Below, one piece after another: positions 1 to 10,699 of a stretch of DNA of 64,000 nucleotides (position 1 is the stretch's first letter; the number at the start of each line of letters is the position of its first letter). Source of the stretch: Cristatella mucedo (Eukaryota > Bryozoa > Phylactolaemata > Cristatellidae). Under the pieces are notes generated by a model. The model saw nothing but the letters and a program-made list of their open reading frames with translations. It was not told the DNA's origin and did no database searches. The DNA lies in assembly GCA_009760855.2 (NCBI GenBank), contig WPIO01000117.1, positions 431,001-495,000 of the forward strand, written 5' to 3'. A program made the translations under genes and the position numbers.

Positions 1-79
1 TAAACAGGAACAGTAAACAAGACTGAGCAATGATCCGAGATGGTCATCAGGCAAACAATAAGGTCAGTGGGGCAGATAT

Positions 80-1880
80 CCATAGTAATGTATCTCCGTC
101 TGTAACTCCACAAAGCCACAAAGACTATGTGGATGTTACACAGGAAGGTTTTTTTTTTAGCAAACAGCCTAAGCAGCTTTTGGTACACATTTGGTAGCCA
201 ACAGACTTCGTCTCACGAAACAAAGAGAAAGTGGGAAGCATAGCAGAGTCGGGAGAGCAGTTGAGGTAGTGAGTAGCATGGAAGTAACAGCTCAGGACTG
301 CTGAAAAGGATGTGCCACAGTCGGCAGCAGGAGATTAGTTGTCTTTGCTTAAGAATTGTGAAAGCGAGTTCCGCAGTCTAGGACCTGCAGAGCTAAAGCT
401 TGTGTCGCCAACTGTCTTTAAGCGGAGGAATGGGAAGGAATGCAGAAGAATGGAACAAGCTAATTTATTGTCCACACAGGACCTGAGGGCACGAGGAGGC
501 TGAAACTGGTGCAGCAGTTCAGCTAGGTATGGAGGAGCCAAGCCCTAGGAGCCAAGCGGGGGGGGGGGGCCTTGTGGGTCAGCGTAAGAACTTTGCTCTG
601 TATCCGTTGCTCAACTGGCACCCATCCTTGCTATGTTAGCAAATGAGACACGTGCCCAAAACTCTGGGACTTGAAGACTAGCCTTGCAGCCATATTCATA
701 GTCAGCTGCAGTGGCCTAGTTGCTTTCTTTCGTAGCCCAGCCAAAAGGGAATTACAAAAATCAAGCCGAGACAGAATTGAGGAGCTAGTTAAATTCTTTG
801 CAAGCCACTGTGGAAGACAGCTCCTAATCTTGGATAGGGATCGGACGTGATGGCTAGCTGTAGAAGCAGTCTTCTGACTGAAGCTTTTAAAATTGAGGCA
901 GCTGTCGAAAACGACACCTAAATTTCGATCACGTGGTGATGGTCGCACAACAGCATAACCTTTCAGAAGAGCAAAGCCTTTTAACCCAGCCACACGCTTA
1001 GGGTGTCCTATGAGCAGCATTTCTGTTTTATCGTCATTCGGTTTCAAGAAGTTTTCCTACATCCAGGATTGAATGTCGGTAAGGCAAGCATTCAGTTTCT
1101 CAGTTGCTGCAGCAGATTCCGACGGTTTGAATGACAAATACAGCTGAGTATTGTCAGCATAAAAGTGATATCGTATTCCATGGGCCTCAATTACTTTTCC
1201 CAGAGCTTGAGTATAAATGGAGAACAGCAAGGGACCGAGACGGACCCTTGAGGGACTCCACAGGTGACCCATCTCATGTGAGCAAAATGACCCCCACACG
1301 ATACGGATTGAACAGGATCAGACAAGTATGATTTAAACCATGCCAGAATGAGCTGACCTGGCTGTTGCTAGGATTGTCCTTGTGAGCGTTGAAGTCTCCT
1401 GCAATCACCAACTGCCTGCTACATACCAATATTTTTGTGAGGAACTCCGAAAACTCCTCGATAGACAAGCTTAGACAGACAGGAGGAGGTCTGTAGGTCG
1501 CAGCAGTGAGAGGCATGATCTTTGATGAGGATCTGCTTGCAACTGATTTAAACGAAGGTCAATGTGAAAAACCGCAGCTTTCAATAAGTCGAACAATTCG
1601 CAAGCAACTTTAGAAACCCTGCTCCTCACCTTGTCAGACCGCATGGACTGAAAGAATGAGATCCCTGGTGGGGTAGTTTCAGATACATAGCCACCAGAGC
1701 AGGGCGTCATTCACGTCTCGGTCAGATGAAATGCATCTAGCTTCCAATGGACAGCCTGATCGCAGATAAGTAACCCCTTGGTTTTTAGTGAGCAGACATT
1801 TAACTGGCAGAATTTCCGAGGCTGTCCATTAACTGTGTGACGGCGACTAAGTGGCTTGCATCATAGGCAGCATGTAGTCG
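80..1880 (-). mobile_element. LINE-A copy (L2/CR1-like), internally deleted, endonuclease joined to RT
   Basis: Read on the minus strand, the order is an APE-type endonuclease relic, then reverse transcriptase, then the 3' end. Endonuclease traces are LDAFHLTETW near 1740-1710 and LVIAGDFNAHKDN near 1400. Around 1300-1270 the frame passes directly into RT sequence (RLGPLLFSIYTQALG, then YHFYADNTQLYL at about 1160), so the stretch between the two domains is missing. The RT box reads YADN instead of YADD, and several frame breaks follow. The C-terminal block (RALRSCVDNKLA) and the 3' untranslated end lie at 80-560. The element is dead. L2 versus CR1 assignment is from motif memory. Confidence 0.85.
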
Positions 1881-2257
1881 GCCCGGCAGATGCTGTGCCT
1901 ACGAATTGAAATGGAGCCTTAGTAATGGTCTACTTTTCACAGCATGCTGAAGCACAGCGAGTAAGCTACTACCACAGTGCTAATCAGCACTTTAAACTTA
2001 CAGGTCGTAGGTTCGTCAGCCGTGCAGTTGATAGGGCAAACGCAGGATGCAGGTCTGACCAGCTGAAGAAGGCCCGGAGGTACTATGTTGACTTATGGCA
2101 ACATCGTGCGTTATGCTAAGCAGGTCGTGTTTTGAGTGCCATATCTGAGGCCCAGCTCGTGAACAGTCGTAAGATATCAGCAGAATACCCTAAGATATCC
2201 CGAAGAAGTTAGGTAAAGATCTACACTGGGCTTGTGAAGTCGCCCGTGGCTACTCTC

Positions 2258-3760
2258 TAATAATAATAATAATAATAATGCACTTTATAAAGCGCCCTCA
2301 GAGAAGTCAATCTCTTTCTAGGCGCTTTACATTTGCTGCAAAGGGAAACACGATTGAATGGTGAGTAATACAATGTTTCATAAGCAACATGAGTAACATG
2401 GTTAGGGGTGACATGCACAGGGTCAGCATGCAAGTGTGGTTAGTGGCAGCATGCACAGTGTCAGCACACATAAGCACATGAAGTACCAATCACTGGGACC
2501 CGCTAAATGCTGTTCTAAATGGGTGTATTTTCAAGTTCTTTTTGAATATGGTCGGGGGATGTTCTGACGCAAGTCGGGAGTGAGTTTCAGGCTTCGTGAG
2601 CATACGAACTAAATGCACGGTCTCCAAAGGATTTGAGGTTTGTACGAGGTATTGGTAAACTGCTGGATTCCGAAGAGCAGGTGGTACGATGCTTGACCTG
2701 GTGGGGGAGTAGATCTGAGAGATAGGCTGGAGCCAAAGAATGAAGTGACCTAAAAGTGAGTGACAAAACCTTTAAGTTGATCTGTTGCTTGACTGGTAGC
2801 CAGTGCAGGTCGGTGAGAAGTTGTGTGATGTGGCAACTGCGCTGCTCATGACAGACAAGCCTAGCTGCTGAGTTTTGCACCAGCTGTAATCGCCTGATTA
2901 CACAAGCCGGTAGGCCAGCAAGCAGTGAGTTACAGAAGTCAAGACGGGATGTCACAAATACATGGACCAACTTAGACGTGGTATTCTTATTTAAGCAAGC
3001 CCGAATTTCAGCAATGTTATGTAGCTGAAAGTAGGCAGATTTGACTGTGGAGCTGATGTGGTCGTCTAACGAGAGGTCACTTTGGAGCATGACTCCTAGA
3101 TTTCTAGCTGATTCAACAGGACATATGCTGGCAGAGCCAATTTTGAGCGTCAGCCTTTCCAGTTTCTGAATCATACTGGGTTTGCCCAAAACTAGTAAGT
3201 TAGTTTAATATCGTTTAGTTTTAGAAAATTTGCTGCCATTCATGTGCGGATGTCATCAATACATGCACCAAGTGAGTTGAGAGAATTCGAGGTGCTCGAA
3301 GGCTGGGAGGGATTAAAGCAAAGGTACAACTGGGTGTCATCCGCATGAAAGTGAAAGCCTAGATTGTTCTTGGCAATCACATCAGCAAGAGGCAGAGTAT
3401 AAACCGTGAAAAGAAGCGGACCTAGCATGGAGCCCTGAGGTACCCCATATTTCAGAGGTACCTCGGATGATCTTTGTCCATTCACGTCAATACTCTGGTG
3501 TCTCCTGAACCATTGCAGAGCAGTGCCAGTGATGCCCAGGCGAGATGAGAGGCGTTCTAGAAGAACTTTGTGATCGATAGTATCAAAAGCTGCCGAAGGA
3601 TCGAGCAAAACAAGCAGTGACACTCTACTTATGTCTGCATTCCCAAGTAGGTCGTTGTACACCCTAAGCAATGCTGACTCTCTGGAGTGATTAGCTCTTA
3701 AGCCAGACTGGAACTTACTAGCAAAGTTTGGGGGAGGAAGTGATACTAAATGGAACCAAT
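2258..3760 (-). mobile_element. LINE-B copy (L2/CR1-like), 5'-truncated
   Basis: Minus-strand LINE whose 3' end is marked by the AAT run at 2262-2279 and the tail GCGCTTTATAAAGTGC. RT frame 3671-3240 contains AAFDTIDHKVLLERLSSRLG, YGVPQGSMLGPLLF and a box reading HADD (Y to H). The continuation 3189-2587 carries the family's C-terminal signatures SRLDFCNSLLAGLP and LLTDLHWLPVKQQI. A frameshift separates the two frames near 3200. The endonuclease is absent. Confidence 0.88.
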
Positions 3761-4164
3761 CTTGAGGTCTTCAAACTGAAGGTTTGCCCATAACTATTAC
3801 TTTGGTCTTTTTATTTGCTAGGTACAGAGAAGGTAGTGGCTTTCCACGGGGGAATGTCGTCAACGCTGGCTGCAAGGCATTATGTTATTTGAATGCTGAG
3901 CAAGGCTTCACATGATCAAAGGATCAAAGGTTGTGCCGAGTTTCATTGGCCGAAAGACATGAAAGCCGATCTTGTGTTTGATGCTGATGAAGCTGGCCGT
4001 AGGGAGAGCATGGAGAGCATGAAAAGAAGGCAACAAAACAAACAAACAACAAAAACAAGAAACAGAAACCTGAGGCATTAAACCCCGTGCATTAAAGGCT
4101 CTACGGACAATCGGCCGTCATTTGCATCTTCACTCCGAATCTCACTGAGGTCGAACCTAACCCA
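3761..4164. other. Unassigned spacer
   Basis: Between two LINE relics. A short phrase at about 3780 (TTTGCCCATAACTA) resembles LINE-B, but I recognise nothing else, including in the 62-codon open frame at 3893-4081. Confidence 0.4.
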
Positions 4165-4850
4165 GCTTACACTCGGTCAGTGATATCTCGCCGTGTCGAG
4201 ATGTGCTCTACAAGGATCTGGTGGTCAATTGTATCGAACGCAGCAGAGAGATATGGGAGAACTAGAGAGGTATTAATCTTGTCAGCATTATTCGGAGAGA
4301 TTTTGTCAACTGGAAGCAGATCAGATTCTGTGGAGTGATGAGCTATACATCCGTATTGGGCTTTGCTATCAAGATCTGATGAGCTGATGTAATTGTTTCT
4401 CTCCTGGGCCACCACTCGTTCAACTGTCGTGGATGACAACCGCAGAAGGGAGACTGGATGAAAGGTACTTATGTTATCATAATCCAGTTCTGCTTTTAAT
4501 GAGTTTCCGGACAATAGGTGTTTGCAGAGCTGCAAGGTCTTTAGGATAACCACGAGCATATTTACAGTATTTGTGCTGGTGAGCAGCAGCAGCAGCAGCA
4601 GGTCTTTGCATTTAATAAGGAAAACTACATGGGCAGAATGAAGAGGACTGGTCTTTTGCAGACAAATTTAGGGATGATTTAAATAGAGACAGGCCTGAAG
4701 GCAAGAGAGAATGAGAGCAGATGGATGTGAGATTGTAGCCTTGAAAGGAAGACTGCATGGGCCGAGTCAAGTTCCTAATCTGTTCTATTTGACATGCAAA
4801 TTGGGATTTCTTTGCACTATAAGCAGTTAAGAAGGCTATCATTGCTGCAA
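4165..4850 (-). mobile_element. Diverged LINE relic (start of RT domain)
   Basis: Minus frame 4559-4167 reads like the N-terminal half of an L2/CR1 RT: FHPVSLLRLSSTTVERVVAQ, AHHSTESDLLP and LSAAFDTIDHQILVEHISTR. It stops before the catalytic box. The sequence differs from the LINE-B copies, so this is an older or separate subfamily. A CAG run lies at about 4588-4602. Confidence 0.75.
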
Positions 4851-5225
4851 AGTTTTCTACAAGCTGCAGTCATCTGGTTGAACAGGCTGGATAGTTGCAA
4901 GTAATAAGTTACAAAAGTATAGATGGGATGTCACAAACGAGTGGGCCAGCTTGGCTGTGATATCTTTATGTATACAGGACCTATACAGTTTGCAATGTTG
5001 TATAGCTGAAAGTAAGCAGACTAGACTGTTTTGCTGATATGATCATGCAGTTTGTCACGTTGGAACATGTACCCAAATTAAGTGCAGAGGCTATGATGGC
5101 AATCCCATTTTGAGGATTAGGCTTTAAAACTCCCACATGACGCTAGATTTTCCTGTCAAGGTTAAGTTGGTTTCTATCATTATTCGATAAGAGGAAGTTT
5201 GCTGTCCTCAAATTGCAAATGTCAG
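4851..5225 (-). mobile_element. LINE-B relic (RT C-terminal part)
   Basis: Nucleotide similarity by eye to the better LINE-B copies on the minus strand (for example GTATAGCTGAAAGTAAGCAG near 5010 and the phrase for FCNSLL near 4900). It is heavily mutated, with no usable frame. Confidence 0.65.
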
Positions 5226-5237
5226 CAGTGTTTGCCA

Positions 5238-5400
5238 AGGAGTAAGGTCCTCACACTTTATCAATAATGTCGTGGGTTTTAGTCTTGCTCCAGGCAATTC
5301 CTTATTGCCTACTCCAAGCTGGAGAGTTAGCCATTAAGGCTCTTTTGCCAGTATATATGTGGTGCTGTTGAATAAGCTGGATTTTACTCATGTGCAGCTA
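5238..5400 (+). mobile_element. SINE-2 copy, diverged
   Basis: Shows the SINE-2 order: AAGGAGTAAGGTCCTCAC, a weak B-box region GTCGTGGGTTTTAGTC, the body AGCCATTAAGGCTCTTTTG, and the 3' motif CTGTTGAATAAGCTG. Confidence 0.6.
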
Positions 5401-5451
5401 AGGAGTCGATAGAGTTCGGCAACGGCCTAGAAGGGATAAAAGAATATGTAA

Positions 5452-5515
5452 AGTGCTCAGAAAGACATTTAGTTATCTGAGGGTTCTATACAAAGTATTA
5501 TTATATTTTTAAAGT
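5452..5515 (+). mobile_element. LINE-B/SINE-1 type 3' tail fragment
   Basis: GTAAAGTGCTCAGAAAGA...TATCTGAGGGTTCTATACAAA followed by ATTATTAT is the shared 3' tail alone. This is a very short 5'-truncated insertion. Confidence 0.6.
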
Positions 5516-6261
5516 GCAGATCCAGCTGTATATCATATGCATAACAATCAAAGCTAGGTTATGCTTTCTGCTCTGCTGGAGTTACAAGAGCCTGGCTGTT
5601 GTCCCAGCCTTCTCTAGCTATTTACTGCTACTCTAGCATGAGGAGAGCACGGAGGCAACAAATGAGGGGAGGGGAGGATGAAGAAGGAGGGTTGAGGATG
5701 GTGTGCCTGAACAGCAAAACGCTTGGCATTGCTTAACACACTGCCACATCATAAATCAGGCTCTTGTAATTTAACAGTCATTTGTATGCCGAAGTGGGAG
5801 CATAAGCCAATGATTAATTTTGTCCAAATGAACTCGGAAGCCCAGTTATCTCGGTAGCATGGCGGTACGGATCATAGCAGTGTGTAGCAGCTGCCTGTCC
5901 TCACTTCTAATGCCAAATCATCACTCAGGATCTTGACGACCCATTTGAGCTTTGAATTAGCATATCTTTGTTCAAGTAGGCCTTCCCAGGTGCAAGCACT
6001 GTCTGCTTTTTTAACAATGCATGTCAGTCTGTATTTCTAAAACGCCCTCAAATCGGCTCCCTGCCGAGCAGCCGGCATGTCAACATCGCTTGGCCTCTGC
6101 CACCACCTTGCCTCAAGTGGAGGGAGCCGAAAGATCACAAAGAAGGTGACAAAACTCGAACCCTCGGATGTTTATTGCATGTGCTGTTGCTCCGTGTTTC
6201 CAGTGTTACCCCCAGGCAGAGATCTCTTGCCCTTGTTTGTATAACCTGCAGGTTTACTTCT
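5516..6261. other. Unassigned sequence
   Basis: No repeat family, long ORF or splice-bounded open block that I can support. A purine-rich patch (GAGGGGAGGGGAGGATGAAG) lies at about 5665-5690. Confidence 0.4.
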
Positions 6262-6420
6262 GCACCAATTCAGTGCCCGGTGATGCATTTGATATCACTG
6301 TATTCTGGCGTGACCTTCGAAAGAGCCTCCGAAATGTGGGATGCCCTAGGGATCCGTTCGTGGTTCTTCTTTTTCGCTGGTTATACTCTTCCTTTCACTG
6401 ATGTCATCCATCTTCCAGCA
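6262..6420 (+). mobile_element. LINE-B RT fragment
   Basis: CCTCCGAAATGTGGGATGCC at about 6325 and the frame reading GYTLPFTDVIH near 6380 match the LINE-B RT stretch YGVPQGS...VYTLPLADVI. It explains most of the 137-codon open frame at 6175-6588, which should not be taken as a gene. Confidence 0.6.
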
Positions 6421-6583
6421 CAATCGTGGCCTCTGACATTCCGTGCTACTCGTGTGTTGATTCTTTTGGGGCCTTCTAGTTCGTCTGCCTCTATCAACAA
6501 CCTCCTTACAGCAAGCTTGCATTGCTGTCATTCTCACGCTGGTATGGCATCTAACTTATCCCCGAGTCTTAGCGCTGGGAGGG

Positions 6584-6735
6584 TTTAAGGTGCTAGCTCT
6601 TCACGACCCACATCGCAGGTTTGAGTCCTGAGAGGGTGATCATTTATTCCCCCCCCCCAAGCGGTGATGATAGCCGTTAAGGCTCTTCTGCTGCTATATA
6701 AATGAGGCTGTTCAATAGGATTAAGTTTTTTCTAA
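6584..6735 (+). mobile_element. SINE-2 copy
   Basis: B box GGTTTGAGTCC near 6619, body AGCCGTTAAGGCTCTTCTGC, and 3' end GAGGCTGTTCAATAGG. An internal C10 run sits at about 6650. Confidence 0.7.
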
Positions 6736-6744
6736 CTAAATGAA

Positions 6745-7540
6745 CCGACCTCATGATCATGGGCAAGAGTGTTACTCGGACACTGCAAAGCCTCGTCAAC
6801 AAAATTGGCTTGGCTAGCATTTCAATGTCACCTGTATCGTCTACATCGAGTCATTGTGTTCTTTTCCAAAATGACCTTTCACTAGATGACCACCTCAGCT
6901 CTACAGTCAAGTCTGCCTACTTTCAGTTGCTTGTTGTTGCAAAGTTTCAGCACCCTTAGGTGAATGCACGCCTCAGCAAAGTTAGCCCGTGCAGTTGTGA
7001 CATCGCATCCAGATTTATTTAACTCACGTGTTGCACGTGTCTTCCTGACTCCAATAAGATGAATGGGGCAAAACTGCTGCAGCTAGGCTTATCGGTAATG
7101 AACAATGCATACCGAAAGCAGCTTAGGATGTGAGTGCATTATGCAAAACTCTCTTGCCTAACACTCACATAGTATCTGTGGCTTTGTGGGGTTACAGACG
7201 AAGATACATAGTTACAACATTGGTACATTACGCTTCTCTCCAACATGCACAGTCTCTCCTCCATCAGACAGCACGTGGATATCGCTTTTTAGGTACCTTC
7301 TTTCACTCTCTCCGGCTTATCTATGAGAACTCTGTAGTCCTCTCCCTGCTCTGCACAGTGCTACTCTGACTTAAGTCGTCTTAGCTGTGCCTCTAATCAA
7401 CCTTAAATCCTTCGGAGACCATGCCTTCAGTCCATATGGTCCGGGACCTTATTATGTCACAATATCTCATAGCTTCTAAACACAATTAAAGTCGAGCTAA
7501 AAGCTTACATGCTCCTCCTCACTGCATGAGCTGTGCCTAT
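6745..7540 (+). mobile_element. LINE-B copy interrupted by a LINE-A 3' end
   Basis: LINE-B RT C-terminal sequence (frame 6753-6959 includes NDLSLDDHLSSTVKSAYFQL) runs to about 7090. A LINE-A 3' end follows (7095-7221: AATGCATACCGAAAGCAGCT ... GGTTACAGACGAAGATACAT). LINE-B then resumes up to the 3' region near 7540. The order implies LINE-A inserted into an older LINE-B. Confidence 0.65.
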
Positions 7541-7547
7541 GTGAATT

Positions 7548-7752
7548 GTAATAATAATAATAATAATAATACATTTGTATATCGGTATTTACAGACGCTG
7601 CATAGAAAGCATTACCAAATGATTGGTGGTAACATCCACTAGCAGCAGGCATGGTGTAACCAGGCACATGTGCACGAAAGACATTTCACTTTACAGCAAA
7701 TGTAAAGCGCCTAGAGAGAGATTAAGTTCTCTGAGGGTGCTTTATCAAGTGA

Positions 7753-7787
<35 letters not shown>

Positions 7788-7790
7788 AGA
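7548..7790. repeat. Back-to-back LINE-B 3' tails with AAT and ATT runs
   Basis: An AAT run (7548-7570) faces minus-oriented tail sequence. From 7675 a plus-oriented LINE-B tail (CAGCAAATGTAAAGCGCCTA ... TCTGAGGGTGCTTTATCAAG) ends in an ATT run at 7754-7786. Confidence 0.7.
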
Positions 7791-7919
7791 CGAATCACAA
7801 AGACTCACTATGCTCAAACACAAAAGTATTTACGAGGGTGATTAGGTGCTACCACCAAGCCGCTATCCTATCAGTTGATTGACTCGCTCTTCATCCAAAA
7901 GCATTGAAAACACGCGCAC

Positions 7920-8066
7920 GAGGTGTTGGGTGTTGTCCAGCGGTTAAGGTGCTCGCCCCCGACCAAGGTCTGGCTGAGGTCGCGAGCTCGAGCCCTGAGG
8001 CATATGTGAAGCACCTGAATAGAGATTTAAGTTCTCTTGGGGCGCTATATAAATGAATTTAATTTT
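7920..8066 (+). mobile_element. SINE-1 copy (tRNA-headed, LINE-B-type tail)
   Basis: The head TCCAGCGGTTAAGGTGCTCG with B box GAGCTCGAGCCC is tRNA-like. The tail GCACCTGAATAGAGATTTAA...TTCTCTTGGGGCGCTATATA resembles the LINE-B 3' end. Confidence 0.75.
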
Positions 8067-8110
8067 TTTATGATGAGACCTAAGGTTATACATGCACTAA
8101 TGAGTACTCA

Positions 8111-9105
8111 CATCAATAGGAGTTAGGACCACCCCTGTTCTTTAGAACTTCCAGTATTTGCCTGGGCAGTGGCTCAGTCAGCTTTTGGCAAACTTATGGA
8201 GTAATGCAGTCCCACAGCTGCTTAAGCCGACCAAAAAGCTGCTGGGGAAAGACGCGATACTGTTCTCAGCTCTAAGTAAGTGCTCCAACCTGTCCCACAC
8301 ATACTCTATTGGGTTGAGACCGAGAGATTGGTTTGGGCAACTAAGGACAGCTGAATGGGTGAATAATTGCTTCGTTGCCCTTGCAATATGCTTGGGATTA
8401 CTGTACATTATCCAAACGTAGTCCTCTCCCACAAGAGCTCTGGCACAGGGCATGACAACATTTTCGACGATGTCCATGAACACCTGTCTGTCCATAATCC
8501 CGTTAATCTGGTGTAAAGTTTCTATGCCAGAAGCCGAAAAGCAAGACCAAACAAGCACCCTTCCACCTCTGTACTTGAGCGTAGACTGCAGGCAGTCCGG
8601 GTGGTGCTCTTTGTATTTTCTTCGACTGACGAAAGTCCTCCACTTGCCATTTCTGTGGACCATGAATTTACTTTCATTAGTCCGGAGAATACTGCCCCAG
8701 TCGGCAGCTGTAAAGTGGGCGTGTTCACCGGCCCACTGCACAGCATTTTCGTTGTTCGTTAATTAATGGCTTGCCTTTACAAACTCTTCTGCACGTGCCG
8801 AACTCCGAAAGCTTCCTTCGAATCGTATCAGCACTTACAGTCTTGCCTGTGGCCTCTTCTAAGGTCTTAGAGGGAGCTCGAAGCACTGCTTTCCTTCGAC
8901 CCAGTGCAGCTAGTTTTAGCAGACGGTCATCCCTTTTTTGTAGTCGAACGTGAGCTGCCAGCGTGTGGTATGGCGTCCATACCACCACCGTGGGAATACT
9001 TCTGCAGGTTATACCTGACAGATCCCTTGCCTATACCAAGCTTCTGTGCCACTTCACATTGCTTAGACCCATGTTGTGATAGGCGCCGATTTGGCCTTTC
9101 ATTTC
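8111..9105 (-). pseudogene. Tc1-like transposase pseudogene
   Basis: A minus-strand Tc1/mariner-superfamily transposase is spread over at least three frames. The N-terminus is EMKGQIGAYHNMGLSN near 9100. The DNA-binding middle lies at 8988-8725 (LGRRKAVLRAPSKTLEEATG). The catalytic core lies at 8741-8178. The extreme C-terminus ILEVLKNRGGPNSY lies at 8170-8116 after a frameshift. Family members carry a DDE triad. Here the first Asp reads Asn (ILRTNESKF), the second reads Ser (WIMYSNPKH) and the final Glu survives (LGLNPIEYVWDRL). With two of three catalytic residues lost and shifted frames, it cannot make active transposase. I could not define terminal inverted repeats. Confidence 0.92.
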
Positions 9106-9944
9106 ACTATTTCCTTCTTTCCCAGGGCAGACAAGCACCATAAGAGCAGCTCCACGAGAGTGGAGCTGCCAGGCAGGGCAAAAATAACTCCTTCCTAAAA
9201 ATAAAGGAAACTGTAAAGTAAAAATAACTGCAAAAATAAAAATAACTGCATGCTCACAAAAATCGTCAGCCATTTGAAAATTGCAAGTAGGATAATCGAG
9301 GTGCAAGTCAAAACTGTATGTTCGCCATTATTAAAGGTAAACTATTGTTCCAGGCCGAAGGGGTGTTTTTGCTTCTATTGGTCATGTGACCAGTGGCTCG
9401 GTATCCTCGCTGCAATGCCTTGCTCATGTTGTGCTACCAATCAGCTACCTACCTACCGGACTGTGTCTGCTCATTATCAGCCTAGGGAAGATCTGCCGTC
9501 TGTTTCTTGGCCGTGTCGACTGTTGCGCAATGGATGATGGCCACAGTCGGTCGTAGCTAGTTTCGGCGAAAGCCTTGGAAGGGGCATGAAATCTTTTTGG
9601 TCCTGGCCCTGCCGACAGAAGGATGCAAACGGGAGGATGCAAACGGTAGGCGCCTAGCAGCCCAAGCTCCGTTTGTGATCGTTTGTGCTCGTTTCGAGCG
9701 TCCTTGGCGATCGAAGGCCGAGGGGGAAAAAGGCTTTTGCAATCCTTAACAGACAGGCAGCTCGTGTTCATTCGAGTGCAGAGGGGGAGCGGGCCTTTTT
9801 GCAGTGCAGCTTCCTGCTTCCTGCTTCCCCCATCATAACTTTAGGAGCAAACTGCTGCGGCAGTGCTCGAGCCAAAGTAGCTCATTATTCAGCTGAGACT
9901 GGGTCAAAAAGTTAGCTATCAGTAACCAATTGATAGGCTTTTTT
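9106..9944. other. Unassigned sequence
   Basis: Contains a 10-bp-arm hairpin (GCAGCTCCAC at 9146-9155 and its complement at 9160-9169) and repeated AAAAATAACTGCA phrases at 9210-9250. Overlapping open frames on both strands at 9445-9915 show no recognisable product. Confidence 0.4.
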
Positions 9945-10015
9945 CCAGCACATGCATAAGTGCCTGGAAAGAGATTTTTTGTTCTCACGTTTTATCATTC
10001 TTATTATTATTAATG
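9945..10015 (+). mobile_element. LINE-B/SINE-1 tail fragment
   Basis: AAGTGCCTGGAAAGAGATTT ... TTATTATTATTAAT resembles the common 3' tail. A 16-bp perfect palindrome follows at 10035-10050 (centre GGATCC). Confidence 0.5.
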
Positions 10016-10575
10016 CTTTTACCGGCAAGTCCCAGATTAGGATCCTAATCCGTGCAGGGACCTGTCCGAAACTCCTATCGTTTGCAAGCCCGATCCCGAT
10101 GCCCTCGGAGGAGTAATGGCACTTTTTTCCTTATTTTTCAATCGCTCTTGCTGACTCAGACAGTGCACCGGTTGGCACGGCTCGGTCGTCAGCGGAAAAT
10201 CGCATGTGTTTGGGAGTGGGGCACACTGGGGTGGGGCGTGGGCATCGTTCTTGCTTCGCTCCAGTGGCAGATTGCTGGTCTCCCCTGCGGCAGGTCGATT
10301 ATCCTGCATCTCAATCGGTCGGTCGTGGACAGCGTCTCAACTTTCTTTCTGACACTCGCTTGCCGGATCCTACGCAAGGCGAGGCATTCCTGCGATGCCT
10401 AGCATCCAAATCGATGCAGCTGCGGCAGCAACAGCACATGCTGACCTGGCCTTGATCAGTGGCAGACATATAGTTGCAATCAGAAGGCAAGAAAGAGAGG
10501 ACCACCGGATGCCTTTCACCTACGGTGAAAGTTACAGAACAACTTCGAGCAATGGATGCAGAGAGTGAGAGAGAA

Positions 10576-10588
10576 AGACACACACACA

Positions 10589-10622
<34 letters not shown>

Positions 10623-10692
10623 TATATATATATATATATGTATAGAGAGAGAGAGAGAGAGAGAGAAAGAGAAAGAGAGAGAAAGAAAGGGG
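10576..10692 (+). repeat. Compound microsatellite CA/TA/GA
   Basis: A CA run (10578-10620), then TATATA, then a GA run to about 10685. It generates spurious low-complexity ORFs on both strands. Confidence 0.95.
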
Positions 10693-10699
10693 TAAAGCA

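Noticed and set aside
6175-6588. 137-codon ORF as a gene
   Set aside because: Its middle matches LINE-B RT and its end runs to a SINE-2; no splice or start evidence.
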